Shown: positions 45,509 through 55,193, counted from the stretch's first letter. The stretch: DNA of 64,000 bases from Mesorhizobium sp. SOD10 (GCA_000824805.1 CCNA01000006.1:558001-622000), one strand, 5' to 3'. Notes: generated by a model not told the origin, from the letters alone. Translations and numbers: made by a program.

Positions 45509-46327
45509 TCAGAACCGGTAGCGCAGTAGCCTGCCGACCTTGCGCATGGCGGGGATAAGCTTCCAGAGACCGGTGAACAGGCGCGCGGACCAGCCCAGGC
45601 GCGCGCCTTGCTCCGGCTTGTAGGACGGAATCTCGCCGATGAAGCGAAGTTTCGGAACCGCCCGCTCCAGTTCGCGCGGATCCTCGATGGCCCAATGAAC
45701 TTCGGAGCCCGTTGCCTTGATGGCCGGATTGAGGCGGATCAGCTTCAGCCCGAAACGGCTGTAGGCATCGAACATCAGCTCTCCGCCGGCGAGATGCGAA
45801 ACAAGCCGCGCGAAGATCCGCGGCCCCTCGTCGGCGGCAAGGTACGGCGTCAGCCCCTCGGCTACTACCATCGCCGGGCGATTGCGCGGCACCTCGACCA
45901 ACCACCCCGGTTCGATCACCGACGAAGCGATCAGATGGTAGTAACGGTCCCTGGACGGATAGAGCCTGCGCCTGAGCTCGACGACATCAGGATAGTCGAC
46001 ATCGAACCAATCCACGCCCGGCGGCGGATCGACCCGGTAAATGCGCGTGTCCAGCCCGCATCCTAGATGCAGCACGATCGCGTCCGGATATTTTGCAAGG
46101 AAATCCCGGACGTTGACGTCCAGCGTCTTCGCCCTGATGGCAAAACCCAGGCCGAGATTGCCGTCGACCTTGAGCCTTGCGAAATCATAGTCGATCTTGC
46201 GCACCGCCTCGTCGGCGAAGCGGTCCTGGAGCAGCGAGTTGGGCAACCGGCTCTCCAGCGCCTTGCCGTAGAGCGTCATCAGCAAGGTTTCCTTCGCCCC
46301 GGTCAGATCGACCTTTTCGCCGGCCAT
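45509..46327 (-). CDS. Class I SAM-dependent methyltransferase (COG3315, LCM/TcmP-like)
   Basis: This 272-residue protein has the leucine-carboxyl-methyltransferase-like fold: the SAM-binding motif VLHLGCGLDTRIYRV (about residue 94) and the following acidic loop WFDVDYPDVVELR. Relatives O-methylate small molecules or polyketides; the substrate is unknown. The ATG at 46327 begins the conserved part. It diverges from the Ada-like gene over 115 bp. Confidence 0.85.
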   Translation of the reverse strand: MAGEKVDLTGAKETLLMTLYGKALESRLPNSLLQDRFADEAVRKIDYDFARLKVDGNLGLGFAIRAKTLDVNVRDFLAKYPDAIVLHLGCGLDTRIYRVDPPPGVDWFDVDYPDVVELRRRLYPSRDRYYHLIASSVIEPGWLVEVPRNRPAMVVAEGLTPYLAADEGPRIFARLVSHLAGGELMFDAYSRFGLKLIRLNPAIKATGSEVHWAIEDPRELERAVPKLRFIGEIPSYKPEQGARLGWSARLFTGLWKLIPAMRKVGRLLRYRF

Positions 46328-46442
46328 GATTGTCCTCTTCGTTCCGAAGCTCACTCTATCTGGGTGCGGGCGGCGGGAAGGCAAGTTTCGGGTGGTTGCA
46401 AAGCTCTGGAAGACCGATATTCGCGGCCAAGGAGATATTGCC

Positions 46443-47348
46443 ATGAACGCTCAGATGACCATGAATACACGGATGAAACCGACCGCGATCCTTGAGAACG
46501 ACATCACGCCCGAAGGCAGCGACTATGACGTCGTGCGCCGCGCCATCGAGAAGATCAGCCTCGACTATCGCGACCAGCCCTCGCTGGAGGTGCTGGCCGA
46601 GGAAGTCGGCGAGACGCCGACCGGGCTGCAGAAGCTGTTCACGCGCTGGGCCGGCCTGTCGCCCAAGGCCTTCCTGCAGGCGGTGACGCTCGACCATGCG
46701 CGCAGGCTGCTCGATTCCGGCATGCCGCTTCTGGAGACGTCGTTCGAGCTCGGCATGTCCGGCCCTGGCCGGCTGCACGACCTCTTCGTCACCCATGAGG
46801 CGATGTCGCCCGGCGACTACAAGACCCGCGGCGCGGGTCTCACCATCCGCTACGGCTATCACATCTCGCCTTTCGGCATCGCGCTCATCATGGTCACCGA
46901 CCGGGGTCTCGCGGGCCTCGCCTTCTGTGACGCCGGCGGCGAGCGGGCTGCCTTCGCCGACATGTCCGGCCGCTGGCCGAACGCGACCTATGTCGAGGAC
47001 ATGTCGGCCACTCAGGCTTACGCGGCGCGGGTCTTCGACCCGACGAAGTGGCGCGCCGACCAGCCGCTGCGCGTGGTGATGATCGGCACCGATTTCCAAC
47101 TCCGCGTCTGGGAAGCGTTGCTGCGCATCCCGATGGGCAGGGCCTGCACCTATTCCTCGATCGCGGCAAGCATCGGCGCGCCCAATGCCAGCCGGGCAGT
47201 CGGCGCGGCCGTAGGCGCCAACCCGATGTCGTTCGTGGTGCCCTGCCACCGGGCGCTGGGCAAGTCCGGCGCGCTCACCGGCTATCACTGGGGCCTGACG
47301 CGCAAACGCGCCATCCTCGGTTGGGAAGCGGGGCAGGTGGCGTCCTGA
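46443..47348 (+). CDS. Ada-like HTH/methylated-DNA-protein cysteine methyltransferase
   Basis: This 301-residue protein has an AraC-type HTH domain at the N-terminus (PSLEVLAEEVGETPTGLQKL; LETSFELGMSGPGRLHDLF). A C-terminal O6-methylguanine methyltransferase domain follows, with the active Cys in FVVPCHRAL. The zinc/methylphosphotriester N-terminal domain of E. coli Ada is missing, so it repairs alkylated bases but cannot use that sensor. It may still regulate repair genes. AAGGAGATATTGCC precedes the ATG. Confidence 0.9.
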   Translation: MNAQMTMNTRMKPTAILENDITPEGSDYDVVRRAIEKISLDYRDQPSLEVLAEEVGETPTGLQKLFTRWAGLSPKAFLQAVTLDHARRLLDSGMPLLETSFELGMSGPGRLHDLFVTHEAMSPGDYKTRGAGLTIRYGYHISPFGIALIMVTDRGLAGLAFCDAGGERAAFADMSGRWPNATYVEDMSATQAYAARVFDPTKWRADQPLRVVMIGTDFQLRVWEALLRIPMGRACTYSSIAASIGAPNASRAVGAAVGANPMSFVVPCHRALGKSGALTGYHWGLTRKRAILGWEAGQVAS

Positions 47349-47363
47349 AGCGCGCGGCCGCCG

Positions 47364-49832
47364 TTATCGCCTGCGATGACGGCGCGCTGTTGCAGCTGTT
47401 GCCGCAAATCTGCCGACCTCATCCGCATATGCCTCGATCGGGTGAGGTCGTCCGATCAGATATCCCTGCAGTGCGTGGCAGCCCTCCTCGCTGAGGAAGC
47501 TCAACTGCTCAAGTGTCTCCACGCCCTCGGCGATGATGTCCATGGACAAGCCTCGGCCTAGTCCGACGATGGCGCGGATTATGGCGACCGTCTGCGGACT
47601 TTTTTGGATCATTCCGACAAAGGACTTGTCGATCTTGATCTTGTCGAAGGGAAAAGACTGAAGATAGGAGAGCGACGAGTAACCGGTTCCGAAATCGTCC
47701 AGGGCGATCTTCACCCCGAGCGATTTCAGCCGCCTGAGGATCGAACTTGCCCGCGAAAGGTCATCGAGCAGCACGCTCTCCGTTATTTCAAGTTCGAGCC
47801 TGTTCGGATCGAGCCCGGTTTCGAGCAGGATCTGGTGCAGCAGACCCGGGAGATCGCCCTGGCGAAACTGCACGGGAGACAGAATGACGCCGATCTGAAC
47901 CGGCTTGGCCCACGAAGCTGCCTCGCGGCATGCCTGCCGCAGCACCCATTCTCCCAAGGATACGATCAATCCGCTTTCTTCGGCCACCGGAATGAACTCG
48001 GCGGGCGGAATTAATCCTCGTTCCTTGTGGACCCAGCGGATCAAAGCTTCGAAGCCGACAATCTCGCCGGATACGTTCGCCTGCGGCTGGTAGTGCAGGA
48101 GCAGCTCGCCGCTTGCCAGCGCCGAGCGCAAGTCCTGCTCGAGGGCGCGGCGTTCGCGGAGCTTGCGATCCATGTCGGCCTCAAACATCCGGAAAACGCC
48201 GCGACCGTCGGCTCTGGCGCGATCGAGCGCTGCATGAGCATTGCTCAAGAGGGCCGCAACGTCTGTCGCATCATCGGGGAAGAAGGTAATGCCGATGCTG
48301 AGCCCAACCCTCAGCGCACGGCCCTCGATATCGAAAGCATCGGCGATTGTCGCTCGCAGGCGGTCAGCCAATTCCACGGCTGTCGCAGGATGCGGCCCCT
48401 CGCTGACGATTATTGTGAATCCGCTGCCGCCCGTCCGTGCAAGGAAGTGCTTGCCGGCAGCCTCGGCAAGGCGCTTCGCTGCCTTGCCGAGCAAACCATC
48501 CGCAACTCCCGGGCCGTAGACATCGTTCAGCTCCTTGAACCCGTCGATGTCGATGCACATGATGGCAAAGGACTCGCGCCCGGACGTCGCCCGCTCAAGC
48601 GTGAAGTCGAGGCGCTCGACAAGCATCGTTCGGTTGGGCAGATCGGTCAACGCGTCGTGCGTGGCCATATAAGCGATCCGCGCGGCATCTCGCTTGCGGT
48701 CCGTGACGTCCTCGGCAACTGCAAGCACGTATTTCGATTTGCCGTCATGGCTATCTACAGCCAGGCGTCGGGTTACGAGATCGCGTACCCCCTTGTATCG
48801 CGTTAGGATCTTCTCCTCCGCCGCGGTCTGCAAGGTATCGGCACGCAAGGCCTCCTGATCGCGAATGAGAAAGGACTCCGCATCTTCTGGCGGAAACAGC
48901 TCGGAATCGGTCCGTCCGATCAGTTCCTCCCTCGGAATGCCTAGCAGCTCCTCGCCCGCTCGGTTCATCAAGACGTAGCGGTGCTGCCTCGCCTCCTTTG
49001 CGAAGAGCATGACCGGAATGTTCTCGATTACCGTGTCCAGGAATTCCCTCGCGCGGCGCATGCCGTCTTCCGCGAGCTTTCGTTCCGTCACATCTATAAT
49101 GGCAACCATGAAAGACGAACGGCCATCATATTCGATAGGCTTGGAGTAGGCGACAACGTGGATCACACTGCCGTCCGCCTTGATGTGGCGCCAACTGCGC
49201 CCGCTTCTGTCGGAGCCCTGGCCGGCAGCCACGATCTCGCGCATCGCCTCAGCGTCTTCCGGAGGCCTGATATCTAGTATCGATTTCGCAAGGAACTGTT
49301 CGCGCGAATAGCCGTAACATTCGACGGCGGCATGATTGACGGCCAGAAAGCGCAGGCTGCTCCGGTCGAACACCCACATCGGAACCGGGTTCTCTTCGAA
49401 CAGCAAGCGAAGCGAGGCCTCGTGCTGCTTGAGTGTCGTGATGTCCGAAATGCAACCGACCACAAAGCGAGCACCGCTCGGCAGCAATGCCCGGGCCTTG
49501 CGTGTCATCAACGTGCGGACCTTGCCGTCGGGACCCCGAATGACCTCCTCATTCTCGTTGACTTCGCCGGTGTCCAGCACCAGCCGGTCGATCCGGCTGA
49601 ACACATCCGCATGTTTCTTGGGGACGAAATCGTAATCGGTGCGGCCAGCCAGTTCCCCGAAGGATCGACCCATGAAATCGCACATGCTTCGGTTCACCAC
49701 GAGGAAGCGGGATTGACTATCCTTCACGAATATGGGGTGCGGGACGGCGTCAAGCACCAGCCGCACGGCGTCGGCATCATCGGCGGAAAATGACTTTGCG
49801 AGTTGGTCGAGCGGAGACTCTAAGCTGGGCAT
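47364..49832 (-). CDS. PAS-PAS-PAS-GGDEF-EAL protein with altered catalytic sites
   Basis: This 822-residue protein has no membrane segment. Three PAS domains (about 20-135, 140-255, 262-378) precede a GGDEF domain in which GGDEF reads GGSGF (468-472), which should abolish diguanylate cyclase activity. The EAL domain keeps EAL (595-597), ITE, DDFGTG, KID and EGVE. However, the metal-coordinating Asn of the N-x-S motif is Ile at about residue 650 (GVILSPVQF; codon ATT where Asn would be AAT). It may be a c-di-GMP receptor or scaffold rather than an enzyme. The start is weakly supported; ATG 49862 is an alternative. Confidence 0.88.
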   Translation of the reverse strand: MPSLESPLDQLAKSFSADDADAVRLVLDAVPHPIFVKDSQSRFLVVNRSMCDFMGRSFGELAGRTDYDFVPKKHADVFSRIDRLVLDTGEVNENEEVIRGPDGKVRTLMTRKARALLPSGARFVVGCISDITTLKQHEASLRLLFEENPVPMWVFDRSSLRFLAVNHAAVECYGYSREQFLAKSILDIRPPEDAEAMREIVAAGQGSDRSGRSWRHIKADGSVIHVVAYSKPIEYDGRSSFMVAIIDVTERKLAEDGMRRAREFLDTVIENIPVMLFAKEARQHRYVLMNRAGEELLGIPREELIGRTDSELFPPEDAESFLIRDQEALRADTLQTAAEEKILTRYKGVRDLVTRRLAVDSHDGKSKYVLAVAEDVTDRKRDAARIAYMATHDALTDLPNRTMLVERLDFTLERATSGRESFAIMCIDIDGFKELNDVYGPGVADGLLGKAAKRLAEAAGKHFLARTGGSGFTIIVSEGPHPATAVELADRLRATIADAFDIEGRALRVGLSIGITFFPDDATDVAALLSNAHAALDRARADGRGVFRMFEADMDRKLRERRALEQDLRSALASGELLLHYQPQANVSGEIVGFEALIRWVHKERGLIPPAEFIPVAEESGLIVSLGEWVLRQACREAASWAKPVQIGVILSPVQFRQGDLPGLLHQILLETGLDPNRLELEITESVLLDDLSRASSILRRLKSLGVKIALDDFGTGYSSLSYLQSFPFDKIKIDKSFVGMIQKSPQTVAIIRAIVGLGRGLSMDIIAEGVETLEQLSFLSEEGCHALQGYLIGRPHPIEAYADEVGRFAATAATARRHRRR

Positions 49833-49987
49833 TCTCGTCTCGCATTGCAGCCAGGAACCCAACGAAAACGTTTACGTCTATAATTCTTACTTATCTGTAA
49901 TCATCCAAATTCTAGTCGTAACTAAAATTTAGGCCTCGTACAGCCCGTCATCGGAACACTGGTAAACGCGTGCCTTCCGGGGTAGCT

Positions 49988-50005
49988 TCCCGCGCATCAG
50001 CGGGA
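49988..50005 (+). promoter_or_regulatory. Hairpin over the ribkinase ribosome site
   Basis: TCCCGC-GCATCA-GCGGGA (49988-50005) places most of the GGGAGG ribosome site of the downstream gene in a stem. It could modulate translation; not proven. Confidence 0.4.
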
Positions 50006-50014
50006 GGCAGTTTC

Positions 50015-50920
50015 TTGATTATCGTTGTCGGTTCGATCAACCTCGACCTCATCGCCAACGTCGACCGCTTGCCGGAACCCGGCGAGACGGTGCGTGGCTC
50101 CGGCTTCGTCACCGCGCCCGGCGGCAAGGGCGCCAACCAGGCCCTGGCCGCGGCGCGCGCGGGAGCGCAGGTGCGCATGGTAGGCGCGGTCGGCAAGGAT
50201 AGCTTTGCCGCCGAAGCGCTCGCCCTTCTCAAGGCCGGCAATGTCGATCTCTCCGGTGTCGGCGAGAGCTTCGCCTCCACCGGCACGGCCTTGATCCTGG
50301 TCGGCGCCGACGGCGAAAACGTCATCGCCGTCGTGCCGGGCGCCAATGATTCGGTGGTGCCGGGCGATGTCGCCAAGGCTTACCTCAAAAAGGGCGATGT
50401 CGTGCTCTTGCAGCATGAGATACCGCTGCAGACGGTCGAGGCCACGCTGGATGCTGCGCGCGCGGCAGGCGCCGTCAGCGTGCTCAACACTGCCCCCTTC
50501 CGGGCTGAAGCCGCCGGCTTCCTCGGCAAGGCCGACTATGCCGTCGCCAACGAAACCGAGTTCGATCTCTATGGCGAGGCGCTGTCGCTTTCGGGCCGTG
50601 ACCGCCCTGCCCGCATGCGCGACTATGCCCAAAAGACCGGCCGCGCGATCGTTGTCACGCTCGGCGGCGACGGCGTGCTCGCGGCCACGCCTCACGATTT
50701 CCTCACCATTCCGGCGCTGAAGATCACGCCGGTCGACACGGTCGGCGCCGGCGACACCTTCTGCGGCTATTTCGGCGCCGGCCTCTCGTCCGGTCTCTCA
50801 CTTCAGGATGCGCTCGCCCGCGCCGCCGCGGCCGGGTCGCTCGCCTGCCTGAAGCCCGGCGCGCAGCCGGCGATTCCGCTGGTCAAGGATGTCGACGCGG
50901 CTTTGGCGGGCACCCGTTAA
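50015..50920 (+). CDS. rbsK: Ribokinase-like PfkB family sugar kinase
   Basis: This 301-residue kinase starts at TTG (50015; IIVVGSINLDLIANVDRLPE), the usual ribokinase start, behind GGGAGG. Motifs: GGKGANQALAAARAGA for substrate binding, a loop with NTAPF, and the C-terminal catalytic DTVGAGDTFCGYF with the active-site Asp. It phosphorylates ribose at O5 in the cytoplasm, feeding the pentose phosphate pathway. Nucleoside hydrolase at 53251 would supply ribose, and the amidase is 3 bp downstream. Confidence 0.88.
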   Translation: MIIVVGSINLDLIANVDRLPEPGETVRGSGFVTAPGGKGANQALAAARAGAQVRMVGAVGKDSFAAEALALLKAGNVDLSGVGESFASTGTALILVGADGENVIAVVPGANDSVVPGDVAKAYLKKGDVVLLQHEIPLQTVEATLDAARAAGAVSVLNTAPFRAEAAGFLGKADYAVANETEFDLYGEALSLSGRDRPARMRDYAQKTGRAIVVTLGGDGVLAATPHDFLTIPALKITPVDTVGAGDTFCGYFGAGLSSGLSLQDALARAAAAGSLACLKPGAQPAIPLVKDVDAALAGTR

Positions 50921-50923
50921 GCC

Positions 50924-52375
50924 ATGCGCCCCGCCACAAAACATGCCGTGCCGCCGGTCGGCGACATCTGCCGCCTATCCGCCGTCGAGCTCGCCGACAG
51001 GATCAGGCAGCGCCACTTTTCGGTTCGCGAGGTGGTCGGCGCGTTCCTCGAGCGCATCGAGGCCGTGAACCCGCTGGTCAACGCCATCGTGTCGCTGCGC
51101 GAGCGCGCCGACATCCTGGCCGAGGCCGACAGGGCCGATGCGCATCTGGCTCGCGGCGGCGAGGCCGGATCGCTGTTCGGCCTGCCGATCGCCATCAAGG
51201 ACCTCGCCCAGACCAAGGGCCTCAGAACCACCTTCGGCTCGCCGATCTTCGCCGATTTCATCCCTGAGGAGGACGATTTCTTCGTCGAACGCATCCGCAA
51301 GGCCGGCGCCATCATCATCGGCAAGACCAATGTTCCGGAATTCGGCCTGGGCTCCAACACCTACAATCCGGTCTTCGGGCCGACGCTCAACGCCTTCGAC
51401 CCGGCGCTCACCGCCGGCGGCTCGAGCGGCGGCGCGGCCGTGGCGCTGGCGCTCGAGATGGTGCCGGTCGCCGACGGCAGCGACTTCGGCGGCTCGCTGC
51501 GCAATCCGGCCGCCTACAACAATGTCTACGGCTTCCGTCCCTCTCAGGGCCTCGTGCCCGCCGGCCCCGATATCGATGTCTTCCACGCCCAGATGGGCGT
51601 CGAGGGACCGATGGGCCGCAGCGTGCGCGACATCGCGCTGCTGCTCGATGAACAGGCCGGCTATCATCCGCGCGCGCCGCTGTCCCACGCCAAGGAGGGT
51701 TCGTTCCTCGACGGCTTGAGGACAAAAGCATCCGGCGGCCACGTCGCCTGGCTGGGCGATCTCGGCGGCCACCTGCCGACGGAGCCAGGTGTGCTCGACC
51801 TCTGCGAGGCCGCCCTTGCCCGCTTTGCGGACGCGTCGTTCCACAGCGAAACGCTGGTTCCGGATGTCGATTTCGAGGCGCTGTGGCAGGCTTTTGTCAC
51901 CTTGCGCCAGGCGAGCAGCGGCTGCGGGCTGAAGGCGCATTATGACGATCCGGCAAAACGCAGGCTTCTGAAGCCCGAGGCTGTCTGGGAAGTGGAGCAG
52001 GCGATGCGTCTGACCGCGCCGCAAATCCATGCCGCCAGCGTCCGGCGCACCTCCTGGCACCGCACGCTGCTGTCGCTGTTCGATCGCTTCGACCTGATCG
52101 CCCTGCCGACCGCGCAGGTTTTCCCGTTCGACGTGACGACCCACTGGCCGCGCGAGGTCGCGGGGCGGACCATGGACAGCTATCACCGCTGGATGCAGGT
52201 TTCGGCGTTCGCCACGCTGGGCGGCTGCCCGGCGCTCAACGTGCCGGCCGGCTTCGACGAGAAGGGAAGGCCGATGGGCATGCAGCTGATCGGCCGCCCG
52301 CGCGGCGACCTCGCCGTGCTCAACGCGGGAGCCGCCTACGAAGCGACGCTGCCATGGGCGGCCGGGGCTGGGTGA
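50924..52375 (+). CDS. Amidase signature family protein
   Basis: This 483-residue hydrolase has the amidase core: Lys in PIAIKDLAQTKG, GGSSGGAAVALALEM and the nucleophile region DGSDFGGSLRNPAAYNN. It is distinct from the amidase at 19271. The substrate is unknown. It starts 3 bp after the ribokinase stop, so the two genes are probably cotranscribed; whether it acts in nucleoside/base salvage is inference. Confidence 0.92.
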   Translation: MRPATKHAVPPVGDICRLSAVELADRIRQRHFSVREVVGAFLERIEAVNPLVNAIVSLRERADILAEADRADAHLARGGEAGSLFGLPIAIKDLAQTKGLRTTFGSPIFADFIPEEDDFFVERIRKAGAIIIGKTNVPEFGLGSNTYNPVFGPTLNAFDPALTAGGSSGGAAVALALEMVPVADGSDFGGSLRNPAAYNNVYGFRPSQGLVPAGPDIDVFHAQMGVEGPMGRSVRDIALLLDEQAGYHPRAPLSHAKEGSFLDGLRTKASGGHVAWLGDLGGHLPTEPGVLDLCEAALARFADASFHSETLVPDVDFEALWQAFVTLRQASSGCGLKAHYDDPAKRRLLKPEAVWEVEQAMRLTAPQIHAASVRRTSWHRTLLSLFDRFDLIALPTAQVFPFDVTTHWPREVAGRTMDSYHRWMQVSAFATLGGCPALNVPAGFDEKGRPMGMQLIGRPRGDLAVLNAGAAYEATLPWAAGAG

Positions 52376-52468
52376 CGGGCCGCCCTGCCCGGCCAGCTTG
52401 CGCCAGCGCCAATCCCGTGCATTGATCGCACTCCGCCCAAGTCGGCGCTGTCCTGTTCGAGGGAAATC

Positions 52469-53083
52469 ATGTCGCTGGAACTCTACGCAACCTATGTCGT
52501 CGCCTGCATCGTCATCATCCTGGTGCCGGGACCCACGGTCACGCTGATTATCGCCAACAGCATCCGCCACGGCTCGCGCGCGGGCTTGGCCAACGTAGCC
52601 GGTACGCAAGCGGGGCTCGCCATCATGATCGCCATCGTCGGCATAGGCCTCAACACGCTGATCGCCGGCATGGGCCACTGGTTCGAATGGGTGCGGCTGC
52701 TCGGTGCCGCCTATCTGATCTGGATGGGCGTGCAGATGTTCCGGGCGAAAGGCGTCCTGAACCCGGATGGGTCGGCGAAGAAGCCGCGCGGCGGCTTCTT
52801 CCTGCAAGGCTTTCTGGTGGCGATCTCCAATCCCAAGACGCTTGTTTTCTTCGGCGCTTTCTTCCCACAGTTCATCGCGCCGCAGGGCAATTACACGCTG
52901 CAGATCGTGGTCATGGGCCTGACCGCCATGATCTTCGCCGCCATGTCGGACTCGACTTACGCTCTTGCCGCCGGCCGCGCCGGCCGGCTGCTGTCGGCCA
53001 GCCGCGTCAAGCTGATGTCGCGCATCAGCGGCAGCTTCCTGGTGGGTGGCGGACTGTGGCTGGCGTTTTCGAAGGCGAAGTGA
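52469..53083 (+). CDS. LysE/RhtB family exporter
   Basis: This 204-residue membrane protein has about six hydrophobic segments and the family N-terminal motif VPGPTVTLIIANSIRHGSRA, plus NPKTLVFFGAFFPQF. Such proteins export amino acids or related small compounds. GAGGGAAATC precedes the ATG. It converges on the nucleoside hydrolase across a region with inverted repeat copies. Confidence 0.9.
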   Translation: MSLELYATYVVACIVIILVPGPTVTLIIANSIRHGSRAGLANVAGTQAGLAIMIAIVGIGLNTLIAGMGHWFEWVRLLGAAYLIWMGVQMFRAKGVLNPDGSAKKPRGGFFLQGFLVAISNPKTLVFFGAFFPQFIAPQGNYTLQIVVMGLTAMIFAAMSDSTYALAAGRAGRLLSASRVKLMSRISGSFLVGGGLWLAFSKAK

Positions 53084-53090
53084 GCACCTC

Positions 53091-53245
53091 CCCTTCTCCC
53101 CCTTGTGGGAGAAGGTGGCCGAGCGAAGCTCGGTCGGATGAGGGGTGCTGGACGGAGTGAGACGTTGAGTTTCTTCCAACACCGCTCATCCGTCTCGGCT
53201 CTTCGCGCCGATCTTCCTTCCCCCACAAGAGGGGAAGGAAGAAGC
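53091..53245. terminator. Inverted copies of the CCTTCTCCC repeat between convergent genes
   Basis: CCCTTCTCCCCCTTGTGGGA + GAAGG, followed by GGCCGAGCGAAGCTCGG, at 53091-53150 is inverted and diverged at about 53185-53243 (CTTCCCCCACAAGAGGGGAAGG). Each copy is a strong hairpin. Lying between convergent genes it may terminate both. Confidence 0.6.
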
Positions 53246-53250
53246 GGCCC

Positions 53251-54192
53251 TTACAGCCGCCCGAGCCGCTCCACCAGCAGCGCGAAGAAGCCGTCATGGT
53301 CGATGTCGCGCATTACCATGGCGTTCTTTTCCCGCTTGGTGACGCCCCACCAGTCGATCACCGTCATGCCCATGGTGAGCTCCGACGCGGTTTCGACGCT
53401 GACATTGCAGCGGCGGCCCTTGAACAGCTCCGGCTTGAGGAGATAGGCGATCACGCATGGGTCATGCAGCGGCCCGCCATCGGTACCGTATTTTTCCTCG
53501 TCATAGCGCTCGAAGAACTCCAGCATCTCGGCGGTCGCCGTGCCGACCTTGGTGCCGAGCTTACGGAACGCCTGTATGCGCTTGGACGTGGTCAGCGCCT
53601 TGTGGGTGACGTCGAGCGGCATCATCACGATCGGAATGCCCGATTTGAACACCAGATCGGCGGCCTGCGGATCGACATAGATGTTGAATTCGGCGGCCGG
53701 CGTGACATTGCCTCCCTCGAAGAAGCCGCCGCCCATCAGAACGATTTCCTTGATGCGCGGCGCGATCCTGGGCTCTCGGATCAGCGCCAGCGCAATGTTG
53801 GTGAGCGGTCCGAGCGGGCAGAGCGTGATCGTGCCGCTTTCCTCGCGCATCAGCGTCTCGACGATGAAATCGACGGCATATTGCTCCTGCAACGGCATAG
53901 TGGGCTCAGGCAATTGCGGGCCGTTCAGGCCGGTCTTGCCGTGCACTTCCTCGGCGGTGACGAGCTGGCGCACCAGCGGGCGGATGGCGCCGGCATAGAC
54001 CTTGATGTCGGGCCGGCCGGCCAATTCGCAGATCTTGCGGGTGTTGCTCTGGGTCAGCTTCAGCGGCACGTTGCCGGCAACCGCGGTGATGCCGACGATC
54101 TCCAGCTCGGAACTGCCGAGCGCCAGCAAGATGGCGACGGCATCGTCCTGGCCGGGATCCGTGTCGATGATGATCTTTCTGGACTGGGGCAT
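53251..54192 (-). CDS. Inosine/uridine-preferring nucleoside hydrolase family
   Basis: This 313-residue enzyme hydrolyses the N-glycosidic bond of nucleosides. It has the N-terminal Ca2+-binding DTDPGQDDAVAILLAL (about 10-25), the middle motif EIVLMGGGFFEGGNVTPAAE with FNIYVDP, and a metal-site Asp in GPLHDPCVIAYLL. Released ribose could be used by the ribokinase at 50015. Confidence 0.95.
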   Translation of the reverse strand: MPQSRKIIIDTDPGQDDAVAILLALGSSELEIVGITAVAGNVPLKLTQSNTRKICELAGRPDIKVYAGAIRPLVRQLVTAEEVHGKTGLNGPQLPEPTMPLQEQYAVDFIVETLMREESGTITLCPLGPLTNIALALIREPRIAPRIKEIVLMGGGFFEGGNVTPAAEFNIYVDPQAADLVFKSGIPIVMMPLDVTHKALTTSKRIQAFRKLGTKVGTATAEMLEFFERYDEEKYGTDGGPLHDPCVIAYLLKPELFKGRRCNVSVETASELTMGMTVIDWWGVTKREKNAMVMRDIDHDGFFALLVERLGRL

Positions 54193-54230
54193 TTCATTTC
54201 CTTTTGGGGAGTCTTTTTGGGCGGGGTTTA

Positions 54231-54300
54231 GAGCATGATCCCGAACCGGAGGTCAGCGTTAGCAAAAAGTGGGAACCGGTTTTCGGACGAGATCATGCTC
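54231..54300. repeat. REP-like palindrome (GAGCATGATC type)
   Basis: GAGCATGATC (54231-54240) and GATCATGCTC (54291-54300) are perfect inverted ends around AAAAAGTGGGAACCGGTTTTCGG. Same family as 45422-45491. Confidence 0.8.
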
Positions 54301-54304
54301 CACC

Positions 54305-54446
54305 GAACCAGGATGGCGGTTCAACGAAACGTCATCCTGATTCAGTGGCTTGAACTTGATCGTGCGGCGGACCATATCAAGACAATCGGGAAAAATGCCA
54401 TCTGGGTTTTTCCAGTTTGTGTCGCTCTTCAGAGGACAGTGTAACA
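54305..54446 (+). promoter_or_regulatory. ROSE-like RNA thermometer leader of the hsp20 gene
   Basis: Three hairpins occur in a row: AGGATG...CATCCT (about 54310-54336), GGAAAAA...TTTTTCC (54389-54413), and the last, TGTC(G)CTC-TTCA-GAGGACA (54420-54438), which buries the AGAGGA ribosome site. The 5' arm contains TCGCT, matching the UYGCU motif of ROSE elements, with the same G left unpaired. ROSE elements melt at heat shock to allow translation of small heat-shock proteins in rhizobia. Confidence 0.7.
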
Positions 54447-54872
54447 ATGAGTCGAATGACGCCCTTCTCCAGCCCGCTTCTCCTGGGGTTCGATGCCATG
54501 GAAAAGACGCTTGAGCGTCTGGCGAAGTCGGGCGACAGCTATCCTCCCTACAACATCGAGCGCCTCAGCGCCGCCGACGGCAAGGCCGAGCGGCTGCGCA
54601 TCACATTGGCCGTTGCCGGCTTCGCCGAGAGCGACCTCGATGTCACCACGGAGGAAAACCAGCTGATCGTGCGCGGCCGCCAGACCGACGACACCGAGCG
54701 CGAATTCCTGCATCGCGGCATCGCCGCGCGCCAGTTCCAGCGCTGCTTCGTGCTGGCCGACGGCATGCGGGTGATCGGCGCCGAGCTGAAGAACGGCCTT
54801 TTGTCGATCGATCTCGACCGTCCGGAGGCCGAGCGGCTGGTACGGAAAATAAACATATCGGTGAAAGACTGA
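54447..54872 (+). CDS. Hsp20 family small heat-shock protein
   Basis: This 141-residue alpha-crystallin-type chaperone has the pattern of the rhizobial class A proteins (IbpA-like): YPPYNIERLSAADGKAERLR, ITLAVAGF, then LIVRGRQ and EFLHRGIAARQFQRCFVLAD, with the IxV-like tail (INISVKD). It binds unfolding proteins. The ATG at 54447 lies behind the ribosome site trapped in the ROSE-like hairpin. A DUF1150 gene follows, the usual neighbour. Confidence 0.93.
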   Translation: MSRMTPFSSPLLLGFDAMEKTLERLAKSGDSYPPYNIERLSAADGKAERLRITLAVAGFAESDLDVTTEENQLIVRGRQTDDTEREFLHRGIAARQFQRCFVLADGMRVIGAELKNGLLSIDLDRPEAERLVRKINISVKD

Positions 54873-54935
54873 CCTTTGCCGATGGCTCTATGCGAGGCGG
54901 CCAATCCTGGCGTCCTCGCGCCAAGGAGGCTTGAA

Positions 54936-55193
54936 ATGACCAGAACTGACGAAACGATCACCATGACCAGCGGCGAATTCGCCCATCTCGGCGAAGGCTC
55001 GGTCGCCTATCTCAGGAAAGTGTCGAGCGACGACCTGCGCGGCCGCTTCCCCGGCCTGCAGGAAATCGCGCCCGGCCTTGAGCTGTGGGCGCTGTTTGCC
55101 GCCAACGGCCAGCCGATCCTGCTTTCCGATGCCCGTGACCGAGCGCTGGCGGGCGCGTTGGAAAACGATCTGACCACGGTCGCCATCCACTAA
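54936..55193 (+). CDS. DUF1150 family protein
   Basis: This 85-residue protein shows the DUF1150 pattern (VAYLRKVSSDDLRGRFPGL; LWALFAANGQPILLSDARD). The family is found beside small heat-shock genes in alphaproteobacteria; no biochemical role is known to me. AAGGAGGC precedes the ATG at 54936. It is probably cotranscribed with hsp20 (63-bp gap). Confidence 0.88.
   Translation: MTRTDETITMTSGEFAHLGEGSVAYLRKVSSDDLRGRFPGLQEIAPGLELWALFAANGQPILLSDARDRALAGALENDLTTVAIH

Noticed and set aside
47364..49832. Active diguanylate cyclase
   Set aside because: The signature reads GGSGF, which lacks the acidic residues needed for catalysis.
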